Shown here one piece after another: positions 13,190 through 20,973 of a DNA stretch of 34,653 nt (position 1 is its first letter; each line of letters opens with the position of its first letter). Source of the DNA: Phycisphaerae bacterium (GTDB lineage Bacteria > Planctomycetota > Phycisphaerae > Sedimentisphaerales > SM23-30). The stretch covers positions 1 through 34,653 of the forward strand of contig JAEIOG010000052.1 in assembly GCA_016342495.1 (NCBI GenBank). The letters run 5' to 3'. The notes below the pieces were generated by a model that saw nothing but the letters and a program-made list of their open reading frames with translations, did not search any database and was not told the DNA's origin. The position numbers and the translations under genes were made by a program.

Positions 13190-15757
13190 ATGGGAAAAGT
13201 CCCTGCTATTTTAATAAAAGACAGTCGCAGGATCATTGGTTTACTGATGATCCTGTTTGCTGTTATATTAAACCAATGGACGGTAAATGCGGTTTTGCGT
13301 TATTTTATCGGTAGTGGCCTGGGGGTATGTGCTAATATTGTTTTGTGGTCGGTGAATATTGCTTTGTTGATGATAGCGATAGATTTCTGGTTGCGCGGCC
13401 GGAGGGTTAAAAGAGAGCTAAGGCTTCTGGGGTTGTTTTTTGTCCCGATGACCGCGGCTTTGATATATACCGCATTTATCAGTAAATCAATTGATATGTT
13501 TGTCGAGATGATCGTTGGCCAAATGCTGGCGATGCTGCCTTTGTTGATTGTTGCGATAATTTTCAAACGCAGGGGGTATTACTTTGCATTTATTATTTTT
13601 GGCCTGTATGTGATTATGCCTTTTGGCTATCGATATATTTATGGCGATCCTATAAGTGATTCTGTTTTTTTTATTATGTTTGAGACCAATGCATCTGAGA
13701 CTGCCGGGTTTTTTAAAAGTTATTTTAGATGGATGTTCATCTTTTATATCGCGGTTCATACTTTTTTTTTCTTTTTGATGCACAAAAAAACCAGACGGAT
13801 CAACTGGTCAATCATGCGGGTTTATTTGCTGGGCATTTTTATGGCCTTATCCGCCCAGATTATTACCAGACAGCAAAGGACGACTTTAGCTGAGCATAAC
13901 TGGATGGCGGTGATGTTTAGCAGTTTGAGGCAATTTAATGATACGCATCAGGAATATAAAGCTTTGGCCGCTAAGCCACTAAGCGAGATTGAACCGGTAA
14001 ATTGTGAATTGCCCAGGCCTTCAGAAGAATTACATGTGCTGGTCATTGGTGAATCGGCGAATCGTCATCACATGGGCATTTATGGCTATCAATATCCAAC
14101 AACACCCAGGCTCGAAGAAATCGCCAGTGAGTTGTTTGTCTTTGATGATGTTGTTAGCCCTCATGCCCATACCATAGCGGTTATGAAAAAGATTTTAACT
14201 TTCGCCTCAGTGGATATATCATTGGAAGATACTTATGATAAAGGAACAATGATCCATTATTTGCGCAAAGCGGGCTATAAAACCTATTGGCTTTCCAATC
14301 AGAACCCTATCGGGATTTACGAAACGACAACCACGGTATTAGCCGAAACCTGTGATGAACATAAATATATTAATCATGGCGATAGCGAAAAAGAAATTTG
14401 TGACCTGGAACTCCTGGATCATTTTAAAGATATTCTTGATGAAGATATTAAACGTAAGTTTGTATTTGTGCATTTAATTGGCAATCATTCTCCCTTTGAG
14501 CTGCGATATCCCCAAGAGTTTAATGTGTTCCATAATAAGCAAAATGGGCTGGACGACCAGGCAAATGAAAATATGAATCATTATGACAACGCGGTTTTGC
14601 ATAATGATACAGTGATACGGTCATTGATTGAGATGGTGCGGGATACCAATCGATTTGCGACGCTTACTTACTTGTCAGACCATGGCGAAGATGTTTACGA
14701 TACCCAGCCAGACTTTTTTGGCCATTCTGAAGATATTGCAACTACTTATATGTTTGAAATTCCTTATATACTATGGGTTTCTGATAGTTTCCGAGCCCAT
14801 GGCAAGGAACTTATTGACCGATTGAGCAACTCTGTGCATCGACGTTTTATGAGTGATGATTTGCCTTATACGATTTTTGATTTACTGGGTTTGTATTTTG
14901 AAACTAATCAGCCACAGCTAAGTTTGTATAGTAAAGACTATAAAGAAAAAAGCAGAATCGTTGGTAAAGCTGATAAACTACGTGATTATGATACTCAGCT
15001 GCGTAAAGATGAGTTAAGGCATGTGGTAAGGCGGGAAATGTTCCATGCTCAAAATCAGCTGTTTAAGGATAGTGTGTGGCTGGACCGGGTAAATACCATT
15101 GATAAGCTGCGCGAAGTGAAGGATATTACTGTTAATATTGAAGTTGATGTTGAATATCTTGAAGACCGCGATGTTTTTGATATCAGGCACCCCGAAGAGG
15201 ATTCAATTGGCTTAACACTGGAATTCTATTTAGCGAATATCATTTCGATTCCAGATTGTAAGTTGTGGCTGGATTTTGGTAATTTAACTCCTGAAGATGC
15301 CAATGCCGCATTGGCGAGACTGACGGAACTGACAGATAAATATATGCTCAATCGCAGGAATATAATTATAGGTTGTGATGACGCTGATGTCTTAAGCCAG
15401 TTCAGGCAGGGGGGCTTTTATATTTGTTATTATTTGCCGGAGTTATTATTGAAGCGGATTAACAGTAAGCCCATTGAAGATCGTGATGAGATGGAAGAGC
15501 AGCTTAAGATGGAGATTCGAGCCAAATATTTCCAGGTTCGTCCTGATGCTGTTGGTCTTGATTGCGAGCTATTGGATTTAGCCTTGGAGATTATCCCCGA
15601 AGCTGATGGCTTTATGGTATGGCAAGAAGATCTTGAATACTATGACCATACTGGTTTGGGGCAAATCAATGACATTTTAGGTAAAGATGGCAAGGTCAGT
15701 GGGGTATTGACCCGGTATGACTCAAGATTTGACCGTAAACTCAAAGATGAACAATAG
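13190..15757 (+). CDS. phosphoethanolamine transferase-like membrane enzyme with C-terminal GDPD-like domain
   Basis: The first 580 residues look like an EptA/CptA-type phosphoethanolamine transferase of the alkaline phosphatase superfamily, which decorates lipid A or surface glycans using phosphatidylethanolamine. There are five to seven N-terminal membrane helices (within 13-220). The FETNASE segment (164-170) carries the metal-binding Glu, followed by the nucleophile loop VIGESANR (285-292), with Ser289 where EptA has Thr. HLIGNHSP (428-435), SDHGED (496-501) and GH at 511-512 complete the site. Residues about 625-850 form a second domain resembling a glycerophosphodiester phosphodiesterase barrel: WLDRVNT (630-636), IEVDVEY (650-656), RHPEE (666-670), LWLDFGNL (692-699). 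Its first catalytic His seems replaced by Asp632. No ribosome-binding site is visible before the ATG. The substrate is unknown. Confidence 0.82.
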   Translation: MGKVPAILIKDSRRIIGLLMILFAVILNQWTVNAVLRYFIGSGLGVCANIVLWSVNIALLMIAIDFWLRGRRVKRELRLLGLFFVPMTAALIYTAFISKSIDMFVEMIVGQMLAMLPLLIVAIIFKRRGYYFAFIIFGLYVIMPFGYRYIYGDPISDSVFFIMFETNASETAGFFKSYFRWMFIFYIAVHTFFFFLMHKKTRRINWSIMRVYLLGIFMALSAQIITRQQRTTLAEHNWMAVMFSSLRQFNDTHQEYKALAAKPLSEIEPVNCELPRPSEELHVLVIGESANRHHMGIYGYQYPTTPRLEEIASELFVFDDVVSPHAHTIAVMKKILTFASVDISLEDTYDKGTMIHYLRKAGYKTYWLSNQNPIGIYETTTTVLAETCDEHKYINHGDSEKEICDLELLDHFKDILDEDIKRKFVFVHLIGNHSPFELRYPQEFNVFHNKQNGLDDQANENMNHYDNAVLHNDTVIRSLIEMVRDTNRFATLTYLSDHGEDVYDTQPDFFGHSEDIATTYMFEIPYILWVSDSFRAHGKELIDRLSNSVHRRFMSDDLPYTIFDLLGLYFETNQPQLSLYSKDYKEKSRIVGKADKLRDYDTQLRKDELRHVVRREMFHAQNQLFKDSVWLDRVNTIDKLREVKDITVNIEVDVEYLEDRDVFDIRHPEEDSIGLTLEFYLANIISIPDCKLWLDFGNLTPEDANAALARLTELTDKYMLNRRNIIIGCDDADVLSQFRQGGFYICYYLPELLLKRINSKPIEDRDEMEEQLKMEIRAKYFQVRPDAVGLDCELLDLALEIIPEADGFMVWQEDLEYYDHTGLGQINDILGKDGKVSGVLTRYDSRFDRKLKDEQ

Positions 15758-15808
15758 ACATGCAAGTAACTTATTTTGGCGATTATCGCTGAATTTATAT
15801 AATTATAT

Positions 15809-15855
15809 GAAGAATATCACATATTTAATTCGTAAAATTCTTCACTATTTTTTTT
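15809..15855 (+). terminator. probable terminator after the phosphoethanolamine transferase gene
   Basis: A 7-bp perfect stem GAAGAAT (15809-15815) with ATTCTTC (15837-15843) has an AT-rich 21-nt loop and is followed within 5 nt by T8. The stem is weak but correctly placed, 52 nt after the stop codon. Confidence 0.5.
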
Positions 15856-15997
15856 ACAAACAGCCTTTTTTTTATTAAAAACAATGTTTAAGGTTAAATC
15901 TCGCAGGTTCTGTGAAATTCCCACTTTTTATTGGAGACTAAGGTCGTTGTTTAAGGTAGAATCTAAAGTTAAACAGATAATTTGGTATTATCTGTCA

Positions 15998-16083
15998 TTG
16001 TATACTCAGAGAGTATGGTTTTCCTGGAATAGTCAAGGCATTTAGTTGTCTTGGCCTACCTGAATATAAGGGAAACTTAAAAT
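15998..16083. repeat. intergenic structured repeat, diverged copy C
   Basis: This shares the layout of copies A and B. The first hairpin is ATACTC-AGA-GAGTAT (16002-16016, ATACCC/GGGTAT in B). Then come an outer stem GTTTTCC (16018-16024) with GGGAAAC (16070-16076) and an inner stem CAAGGC (16034-16039) with GTCTTG (16048-16053). The tail AAACTTAAAAT resembles AAACTCAAAT of B. Base changes preserve pairing relative to B. Confidence 0.45.
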
Positions 16084-16263
16084 CCAAGCAAAATTAGCAT
16101 GCCATATTTAGATAACTTTTTATGATCCTTGCAAGTCAACCTTGACTTTGGACCAGATTGGGAGTAGTCTTAAATAAGTACACTAACAGCAAGTGGATAA
16201 TTACAAGACATTTGATATTTAACAATTAATGGTTCAGGCCATCGCCTTTTGGTACGTCGACGC

Positions 16264-18051
16264 ATGACAATATTGATTCCGCAGAGTTCGCATACATTTC
16301 ATATACCCGTAATGGGCACAGGCTTCACGATAGATACGCCTTTACGTGTAGCAAAATATGGCATTTCTTCAGTTATTTCTATGGTTGATGATACGCTTAT
16401 TGAACAAATGCGCAAATTTCACTGTGAAAAAGCAGGTCTTCCCTATCAGGAAATCCCAGATAGTGATGATAATGCCCGGGCTTTGCGTATAACCGGTTAT
16501 TTGAATCTTCTGGACAGTCTGGTAGCTCAACAGGTTACAGCATTACAAGGGTCACCTTTTGATCCTGGTAGTGAAATTACCCGCTATTTTGAATTGCTAC
16601 CCGATTCGCCGTTGAAACAGGATTATCTTGAAATGCTTTCAAATGATGATCCTCAGGGAAAACAGCAGCAGCAAGAAGCACTGCGCAGTCAGGCGATCCC
16701 CGGTAGTATCGATATTAATATTATGACTAAATCTAATCGGGAGAAATATCGCGGCACTGTGAAGTTGGCCCCGGAGTTTTCCGATGCGATGGCGGCTATG
16801 CGTGGGTATGCCGACAGTACTCTAAATTCCTCTTTGATTCTCTCAGCAGGAATGAATCCTAAGATATACAGTTATCTTGGCACATTTGACGATTTTTTCC
16901 CGGATGAAGATGGCCATATCAAAAAGAAAATTATTCTGAAGGTAAGTGATTATCGCTCAGCGATAATTCAGGGAAAATTTCTGGCCAAACGTGGTATTTG
17001 GGTTGCCGAATATCGAATCGAATCAGGGCTTAATTGTGGCGGGCATGCCTTTGCTATCAAAGGTGAGCTGATGGGTCCAATTCTGGAAGAATTCAAAATT
17101 AAAAAAGATGAAATCACTAAAGAGCTTCATCCAGTATATAATAAGGCACTTGCCGCAGGAAATCGCCCTACTGTCTGGAAACCTCTGGACCTGAAAATAA
17201 CGGTTCAGGGTGGTGTTGGAACTGCCGCCGAACATAATTTCCTTTTGGATTATTATAATGTTGAAAGTGTGGGCTGGTGTACACCATTTTTGCTGGTGCC
17301 TGAAGTCGCCAATGTGGACGAAGTGCATTTGAAAAAGCTTGCAGAAGCTACCGCCAAGGATGTATTGCTGACTAGAAGTTCTCCTTTGGGAGTGCTATAC
17401 TGGAATTTGCAGACTTCCGCCAGTGAACAGGCATGTAGAGACCGCATTGCAGCCGGCAAACCCGGAACAACATGCCCTAAGCGGCATGTGGCTTTTAATA
17501 CCGAGTTTACCGAAATTCCAATTTGTACATCGTCCAGGGCTTACCAGAAGCTTAAGCTGGAAGACATTGAAAAACAAAACTATTCCCCAGAACAACTGGA
17601 AGTAATAAAAGCTGATGTGTTGGCTAAAATATGCATTTGCCATGAACTGGGTGGGTCAGTTAAAATATTGCATGGCATTGACCCGGATGCTACGCCTACG
17701 GTTTGTTGTGGACCTGGCATTGTCGATTTTTCTAAAGTTGCCAGCCTGGAAGAAATGATTGGCCATATCTATGGCAAGAATTCATTATTAACAAACCCTG
17801 ATCGTCCTCATATGTTTGTCCGAGAATTACAAATCTATCTTGATGACTTATGCAATGAACTACATAGATATAAATTAGATTTATCTTTCCGAACGGCAAA
17901 ATATTTTGCTGAATTCAAAGAAAACCTCTTAGGTGGTATTGACTATTATCGTCAGCTGGCTAATGAGCTGGGCAATGATATTCAACATAAATTCCTTGAC
18001 GACATTAATGGCCTCTGTGCCAAGCTGATGGCGATTGCTTCCCCTGAATAG
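16264..18051 (+). CDS. large conserved-looking cytosolic protein of unknown function
   Basis: I do not recognise a named family with certainty. The 595-residue product has no signal peptide or membrane helix. It starts with a well-ordered segment (MGTGFTIDTPL, KYGISSVISMVDD) that looks like a barrel-type enzyme start. A central stretch KITVQGGVGTAAEHNFLL and SVGWCTPFLLVPE looks like phosphate-binding loops of an FMN or similar TIM-barrel oxidoreductase, which is only a suggestion. The second half is Cys-rich (TCPKR, PICTSS, KICICHELGG, TVCCGPG), possibly metal or Fe-S ligands. The frame also allows a TTG at 16249; I chose the ATG at 16264, but neither has a clear ribosome-binding site. It ends 16 nt from the convergent PAP2 gene, with no visible terminator. 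Confidence 0.8.
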   Translation: MTILIPQSSHTFHIPVMGTGFTIDTPLRVAKYGISSVISMVDDTLIEQMRKFHCEKAGLPYQEIPDSDDNARALRITGYLNLLDSLVAQQVTALQGSPFDPGSEITRYFELLPDSPLKQDYLEMLSNDDPQGKQQQQEALRSQAIPGSIDINIMTKSNREKYRGTVKLAPEFSDAMAAMRGYADSTLNSSLILSAGMNPKIYSYLGTFDDFFPDEDGHIKKKIILKVSDYRSAIIQGKFLAKRGIWVAEYRIESGLNCGGHAFAIKGELMGPILEEFKIKKDEITKELHPVYNKALAAGNRPTVWKPLDLKITVQGGVGTAAEHNFLLDYYNVESVGWCTPFLLVPEVANVDEVHLKKLAEATAKDVLLTRSSPLGVLYWNLQTSASEQACRDRIAAGKPGTTCPKRHVAFNTEFTEIPICTSSRAYQKLKLEDIEKQNYSPEQLEVIKADVLAKICICHELGGSVKILHGIDPDATPTVCCGPGIVDFSKVASLEEMIGHIYGKNSLLTNPDRPHMFVRELQIYLDDLCNELHRYKLDLSFRTAKYFAEFKENLLGGIDYYRQLANELGNDIQHKFLDDINGLCAKLMAIASPE

Positions 18052-18067
18052 GCATTTGCTACTGTTT

Positions 18068-18814
18068 CTAAAAATCCTTTGTCAAAACTAAACCTACCGC
18101 TCCGCTATATGGCGAGATGGTGGGTACTAAGTCCATGCCAAAAATTTGGGGGTTGTCTGCTCCGGCAATGGCTTTGCCTACGGTGTAGCCGATGGCTGCT
18201 CCGAAAGCCAGGTCGCTGGCCCAGTGTTCCCGGGTGTCCATACGTTCGTACATTACTGCACCGCTTAAGAGATAAAGCGGTAAGCCAACTTTTGGTCCGT
18301 AATATTCATTCATAACTGTAGCGACCGTTACTGAACTAGCGGTATGCCATGATGGCCAGGCACGGGGTTCTCCATTTGGGCCATAATCATTAACACATTT
18401 GAAAACGTTAGTTATGATCGAAGTTAAGCCTAATGCTTTAATCGTTGAAAATGATACTTCACGAGTTCTGTCATGTTCTAATTCCAATCCAGCCAGATAG
18501 GAAGCGGTGAAAATCCCAAAATGCCAGAATGGATTGCCCGCGGTGCCAATGGCGATATCCAGATCGCGGCCTAGTTGGCCACCGCCGTCAAAATGGTTGG
18601 CTATGCGGTCATCATGCTGATCGCGAATATACCACGAAGCCGCACCGCCGGTGAGCAGTATCAATTGGCTAGGTCGGTCGGTGGCGATATGTTTAGTTGC
18701 TTTGGTTAAATCTTTGGGTATTGTCGCAAAGTCATTATGGACGGTTTGCCATTTTTTGCCTTGGTTGCATCCTGCACAGATTAATATTAGGGTGATTAAG
18801 ATACATTTATTCAT
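18068..18814 (-). CDS. PAP2-family phosphatase, predicted lipoprotein
   Basis: This is a member of the PAP2 acid phosphatase superfamily, which dephosphorylates lipid phosphates or related periplasmic substrates. It begins with a short signal peptide and a lipobox LICAGC, placing the lipid-modified Cys at residue 16. Motif 1 is a variant (Lys139, Arg151), motif 2 is PSWHTA (154-159, His157, with Trp where Gly is usual), and motif 3 has Arg191, His197 and Asp201. Hydrophobic segments are few, so it may be a periplasm-facing lipoprotein rather than a multi-pass enzyme. The 248-residue gene overlaps the end of the upstream phosphoesterase gene by 8 nt, suggesting an operon. Confidence 0.87.
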   Translation of the reverse strand: MNKCILITLILICAGCNQGKKWQTVHNDFATIPKDLTKATKHIATDRPSQLILLTGGAASWYIRDQHDDRIANHFDGGGQLGRDLDIAIGTAGNPFWHFGIFTASYLAGLELEHDRTREVSFSTIKALGLTSIITNVFKCVNDYGPNGEPRAWPSWHTASSVTVATVMNEYYGPKVGLPLYLLSGAVMYERMDTREHWASDLAFGAAIGYTVGKAIAGADNPQIFGMDLVPTISPYSGAVGLVLTKDF

Positions 18815-19184
18815 CGTTGGTCTCGCTAAATTCTAATAGCCATTGGGTATTATTGATAATTTTCATTTTGAGATAAAACTCAAGTTCATTGGTTTGTAGT
18901 AGAATATGCCTGTTATCGGGGTTTTGGTCAAGAATTTGATAAGTGCCTCGCATTTCAATCCGGCAGTAGCCTCGATTATTGGATATTTCGCCTTCATAAG
19001 TGAGATATTTGAGTCGATGGTCGGAGATTTTTTTGGCTGTCACTGGTTTTTCCAGCCAATTTTTCGGTCTGCAGGGCAGTTGCCAGGTTTCTAGGACATC
19101 GCTAACTCGTAACATAAGGTCCCAATGGGTCTCGTTGTCGATTTGGTGGCAATGCACGACAAATTCAGTGTTATTCTTGCTCAA
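18807..19184 (-). CDS. stand-alone LigD-type 3'-phosphoesterase domain protein
   Basis: The 125-residue protein matches the LigD N-terminal phosphoesterase domain (PF13298), which trims 3' phosphate or ribonucleotide ends in bacterial end joining. Visible features are FVVHCHQ (8-14), THWDLML (19-25), LETWQLP (31-37), DHRLKY (55-60) and YEGEIS (63-68). These preserve the equivalents of the active-site His, Asp, His and Tyr, but the Arg that follows HYDL in LigD is Met24 here. The frame opens to 19268, but GGAGA lies 7 nt before TTG at 19182-19184, giving a length typical of the domain. No Ku or ligase gene is nearby. Confidence 0.8.
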   Translation of the reverse strand: MSKNNTEFVVHCHQIDNETHWDLMLRVSDVLETWQLPCRPKNWLEKPVTAKKISDHRLKYLTYEGEISNNRGYCRIEMRGTYQILDQNPDNRHILLQTNELEFYLKMKIINNTQWLLEFSETNDE

Positions 19185-19232
19185 AAGTTCTCCAAATTCT
19201 AAAAAAATACAGTGCCCCTTGGGGTAAAGACG

Positions 19233-19268
19233 ATTATAATAACATAAGAACGAATACGCCAGTGTCAA
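19233..19268 (-). promoter_or_regulatory. candidate promoter of the phosphoesterase-PAP2 pair
   Basis: On -, a perfect TTGACA (19263-19268) is followed after 16 nt by TATGTT (19241-19246). A perfect TATAAT (19233-19238) lies slightly further on. The leader would be about 50-60 nt. The divergent acetyltransferase gene starts 31 nt away. Confidence 0.55.
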
Positions 19269-19298
19269 TATTTACTATGAAGTTATTTGGAATGTTAA

Positions 19299-19751
19299 AT
19301 GATAAGAAATGCAAAATTAAAAGATGTGCCAATAATTCGGGAATTGATTAATTCTCATGCTGAGCGAAGCCGCATGCTGTTTCGTACCGAAGCTTCGTTG
19401 TATGAATCGATACGAGGCTTTTTTGTTTACGAACTTGAGGGCAAGGTCGTTGGCTGTTGTGCTTTGCAGATAATCTGGGGTAATTTAGCTGAGGTACGTT
19501 CCCTGGCGGTAGCTGACCATTGCCAGGGTAAGGGTATTGGCTCAAAGTTAGTTCACGCGATGATAGCTGAAGGTAAAAGGCTGGAATTACCAAAGATATT
19601 TACTTTGACACTTGAACCAGATTTCTTTCAACGTCAAGGCTTTAAAATAGTACCAATGGCTGATCTTCCCATGAAAGTCTGGAGTGATTGTATTCACTGC
19701 CCGCATCAGGATAATTGTGATGAAATTGCACTAATACATGAGCTTAAATGA
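19299..19751 (+). CDS. GNAT N-acetyltransferase, ArgA-like (short form)
   Basis: This 150-residue GNAT protein resembles the short N-acetylglutamate synthase/ArgA-like acetyltransferases, which would acetylate glutamate as the first step of arginine synthesis. It shows LAEVRSLAV followed by an acetyl-CoA loop with Gln-Gly-Lys-Gly-Ile-Gly (about 76-81), then EPDFFQRQGF. The characteristic C-terminal Cys motif WSDCIHCPHQDNCDEIAL closes the domain. The ATG has only a weak upstream GGAA. It is transcribed divergently from the phosphoesterase gene. No arg genes are in the window, so the substrate is inferred from family resemblance. Confidence 0.85.
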   Translation: MIRNAKLKDVPIIRELINSHAERSRMLFRTEASLYESIRGFFVYELEGKVVGCCALQIIWGNLAEVRSLAVADHCQGKGIGSKLVHAMIAEGKRLELPKIFTLTLEPDFFQRQGFKIVPMADLPMKVWSDCIHCPHQDNCDEIALIHELK

Positions 19752-19824
19752 TTATTGGGTAAGAAAGATTTGTATATAGTTTTTTTTATGCTGAGAAATT
19801 TGAATTTTGTGGCTATAATTTTAG

Positions 19825-19873
19825 TTCAATTTTATATTAATGATGACTTATAATTGAATATATTGTTTTTTTG
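19825..19873 (+). terminator. possible terminator after the acetyltransferase gene
   Basis: A 7-bp stem TTCAATT (19825-19831) with AATTGAA (19852-19858) is followed after about 8 nt by a seven-T run. It is AT-rich and only moderately convincing. Confidence 0.35.
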
Positions 19874-20207
19874 GTTATTGGTAGCAGGTTGTCGACTGCT
19901 TTGGTGAATATAAAGTTTATACGAAAAATTTTTAATAAATGTAAATGTTCTTGACAATCTAAAACTAAAACGATAATCTCAACAGCGATACCGCACTGAT
20001 GTTGAAGAATAACTCAGTTATGTAACTTGCAGGTTCAATGTAAAATCTTGGACCAATAAGTAAGCGATATACCCACAAATCCAAAAATAACACAAATATT
20101 GTTTTGTTTTTGGTATCAATAAACATAATTTGGGGGCCAGGTCTCCCGTATAGCAGGCTCACAGCATTCAAAATTCTGTATATTAGCCTGCATGGAAACA
20201 TAAAGCT
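19874..20207 (+). promoter_or_regulatory. ATP synthase operon promoter and structured leader
   Basis: TTGACA (19951-19956) with a 17-nt spacer and a poor -10 (TAATCT, 19974-19979) is the best promoter candidate. The downstream leader of about 220 nt holds a 15-bp imperfect stem (20081-20095 with 20099-20113). A second stem-loop, GCAGGCT/AGCCTGC (20153-20159 with 20185-20191), has inner ACAG/CTGT. It ends just before the GGAA ribosome-binding sequence of the first gene. No gene is credible in this region on either strand. Confidence 0.45.
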
Positions 20208-20450
20208 TTGCCAGACAATAACTTAGATAATAACAGCGGAAAATCTCCAGATAAGTCGAATGACTCACCTCGGGCGATGCGCTGGTATGGGATAGGTATA
20301 GAATTTGGCGGAGTGATGGGTTTATTTGCATATCTTGGGTATAAAGCTGATGAAAAATTTGATACTGACCCATGGCTTATGGTCACTGGAGTGATGTTCG
20401 CTTTCATTGGATTGATGTATTTGACGATTAAAGAAAGTAAGGATATATAG
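20208..20450 (+). CDS. AtpZ/AtpI family membrane protein
   Basis: This small protein (80 residues) has a Asn/Asp/Ser-rich hydrophilic N-terminus and two membrane helices (about 30-45 and 56-72). The joining segment GYKADEKFDTDPW matches the AtpZ/AtpI family (PF09527), often first in ATP synthase operons and implicated in Mg2+ or Ca2+ transport or Fo assembly. The start is TTG, with GGAA about 10 nt upstream, just after a leader hairpin. The internal Met at residue 24 is a less likely alternative start. Confidence 0.8.
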   Translation: MPDNNLDNNSGKSPDKSNDSPRAMRWYGIGIEFGGVMGLFAYLGYKADEKFDTDPWLMVTGVMFAFIGLMYLTIKESKDI

Positions 20451-20508
20451 CCAGAGGCCTGGTGGGCTTACCATTATATCTAATTATAGATATTTTAAGG
20501 ATAGATAT

Positions 20509-20973
20509 TTGAAGGAAGTATTGAATAGTAGGCGAATTATGAAACTTTTTGTTCAGGCAGCATTATTAATGTTTTTCACCTGGCTGATAAGTTTCCTTTT
20601 GGTTCGACTATTTGCCGCTAAGTCACAAGCACAGATGTTGCCTATGACGCTGGCAGCATTTATCGCTTTGCTTGGTGCGGTAGCAGGGCTATGCCCGTTA
20701 TTGATAGCAGCTTTGAAAAGTTCGGAATTGCTGGGTAAAGCATTTTTACTTGGTGTACCGTTACGATTGCTGACGACGATGACATTGGGGTTACTTTGTT
20801 GCATCCTAGTAGAGAGGCAGCAGCGATCAGCATTATTGTTGTGGTTGTCTAGTTATTATATAGTAATGCTGGGCTGGGAAACTGCCCTGGCAATTAAGTT
20901 TGTTAATAGATATATGCATATTGACTCCATAAATGCTGAAAGACGAAATATTCAGGATGATAGTGATAAATGA
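20509..20973 (+). CDS. AtpI-like ATP synthase-associated membrane protein
   Basis: The 154-residue protein has four predicted membrane helices (about 12-35, 43-65, 75-100, 105-128) and a charged C-terminal tail. The position between the AtpZ-like gene and atpB, and the four-helix plan, suggest the AtpI/ATP-synthase-I family that assists c-ring assembly. Sequence similarity is too weak to be certain by eye. The TTG start is supported by AAGGA (20497-20501), 7 nt upstream. It overlaps atpB by ATGA, showing translational coupling. Confidence 0.75.
   Translation: MKEVLNSRRIMKLFVQAALLMFFTWLISFLLVRLFAAKSQAQMLPMTLAAFIALLGAVAGLCPLLIAALKSSELLGKAFLLGVPLRLLTTMTLGLLCCILVERQQRSALLLWLSSYYIVMLGWETALAIKFVNRYMHIDSINAERRNIQDDSDK

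Larger units (their letters stand above)
15758..16263. other. intergenic region with direct repeats, hairpins and element C
   Basis: No gene is supported here. It contains the probable terminator at 15809, a direct repeat beginning GTTTAAGGT (15886 and 15949, each continuing to AATCT), and a 9-bp perfect hairpin ACAGATAAT/ATTATCTGT (15973-15995). Element C follows immediately at 15998. A promoter for the downstream gene is not evident. Confidence 0.5.

Noticed and set aside
19965-20407. Several short overlapping frames on - upstream of the ATP synthase operon
   Set aside because: They overlap each other and the operon leader, and lack ribosome-binding sites and any recognisable domain.
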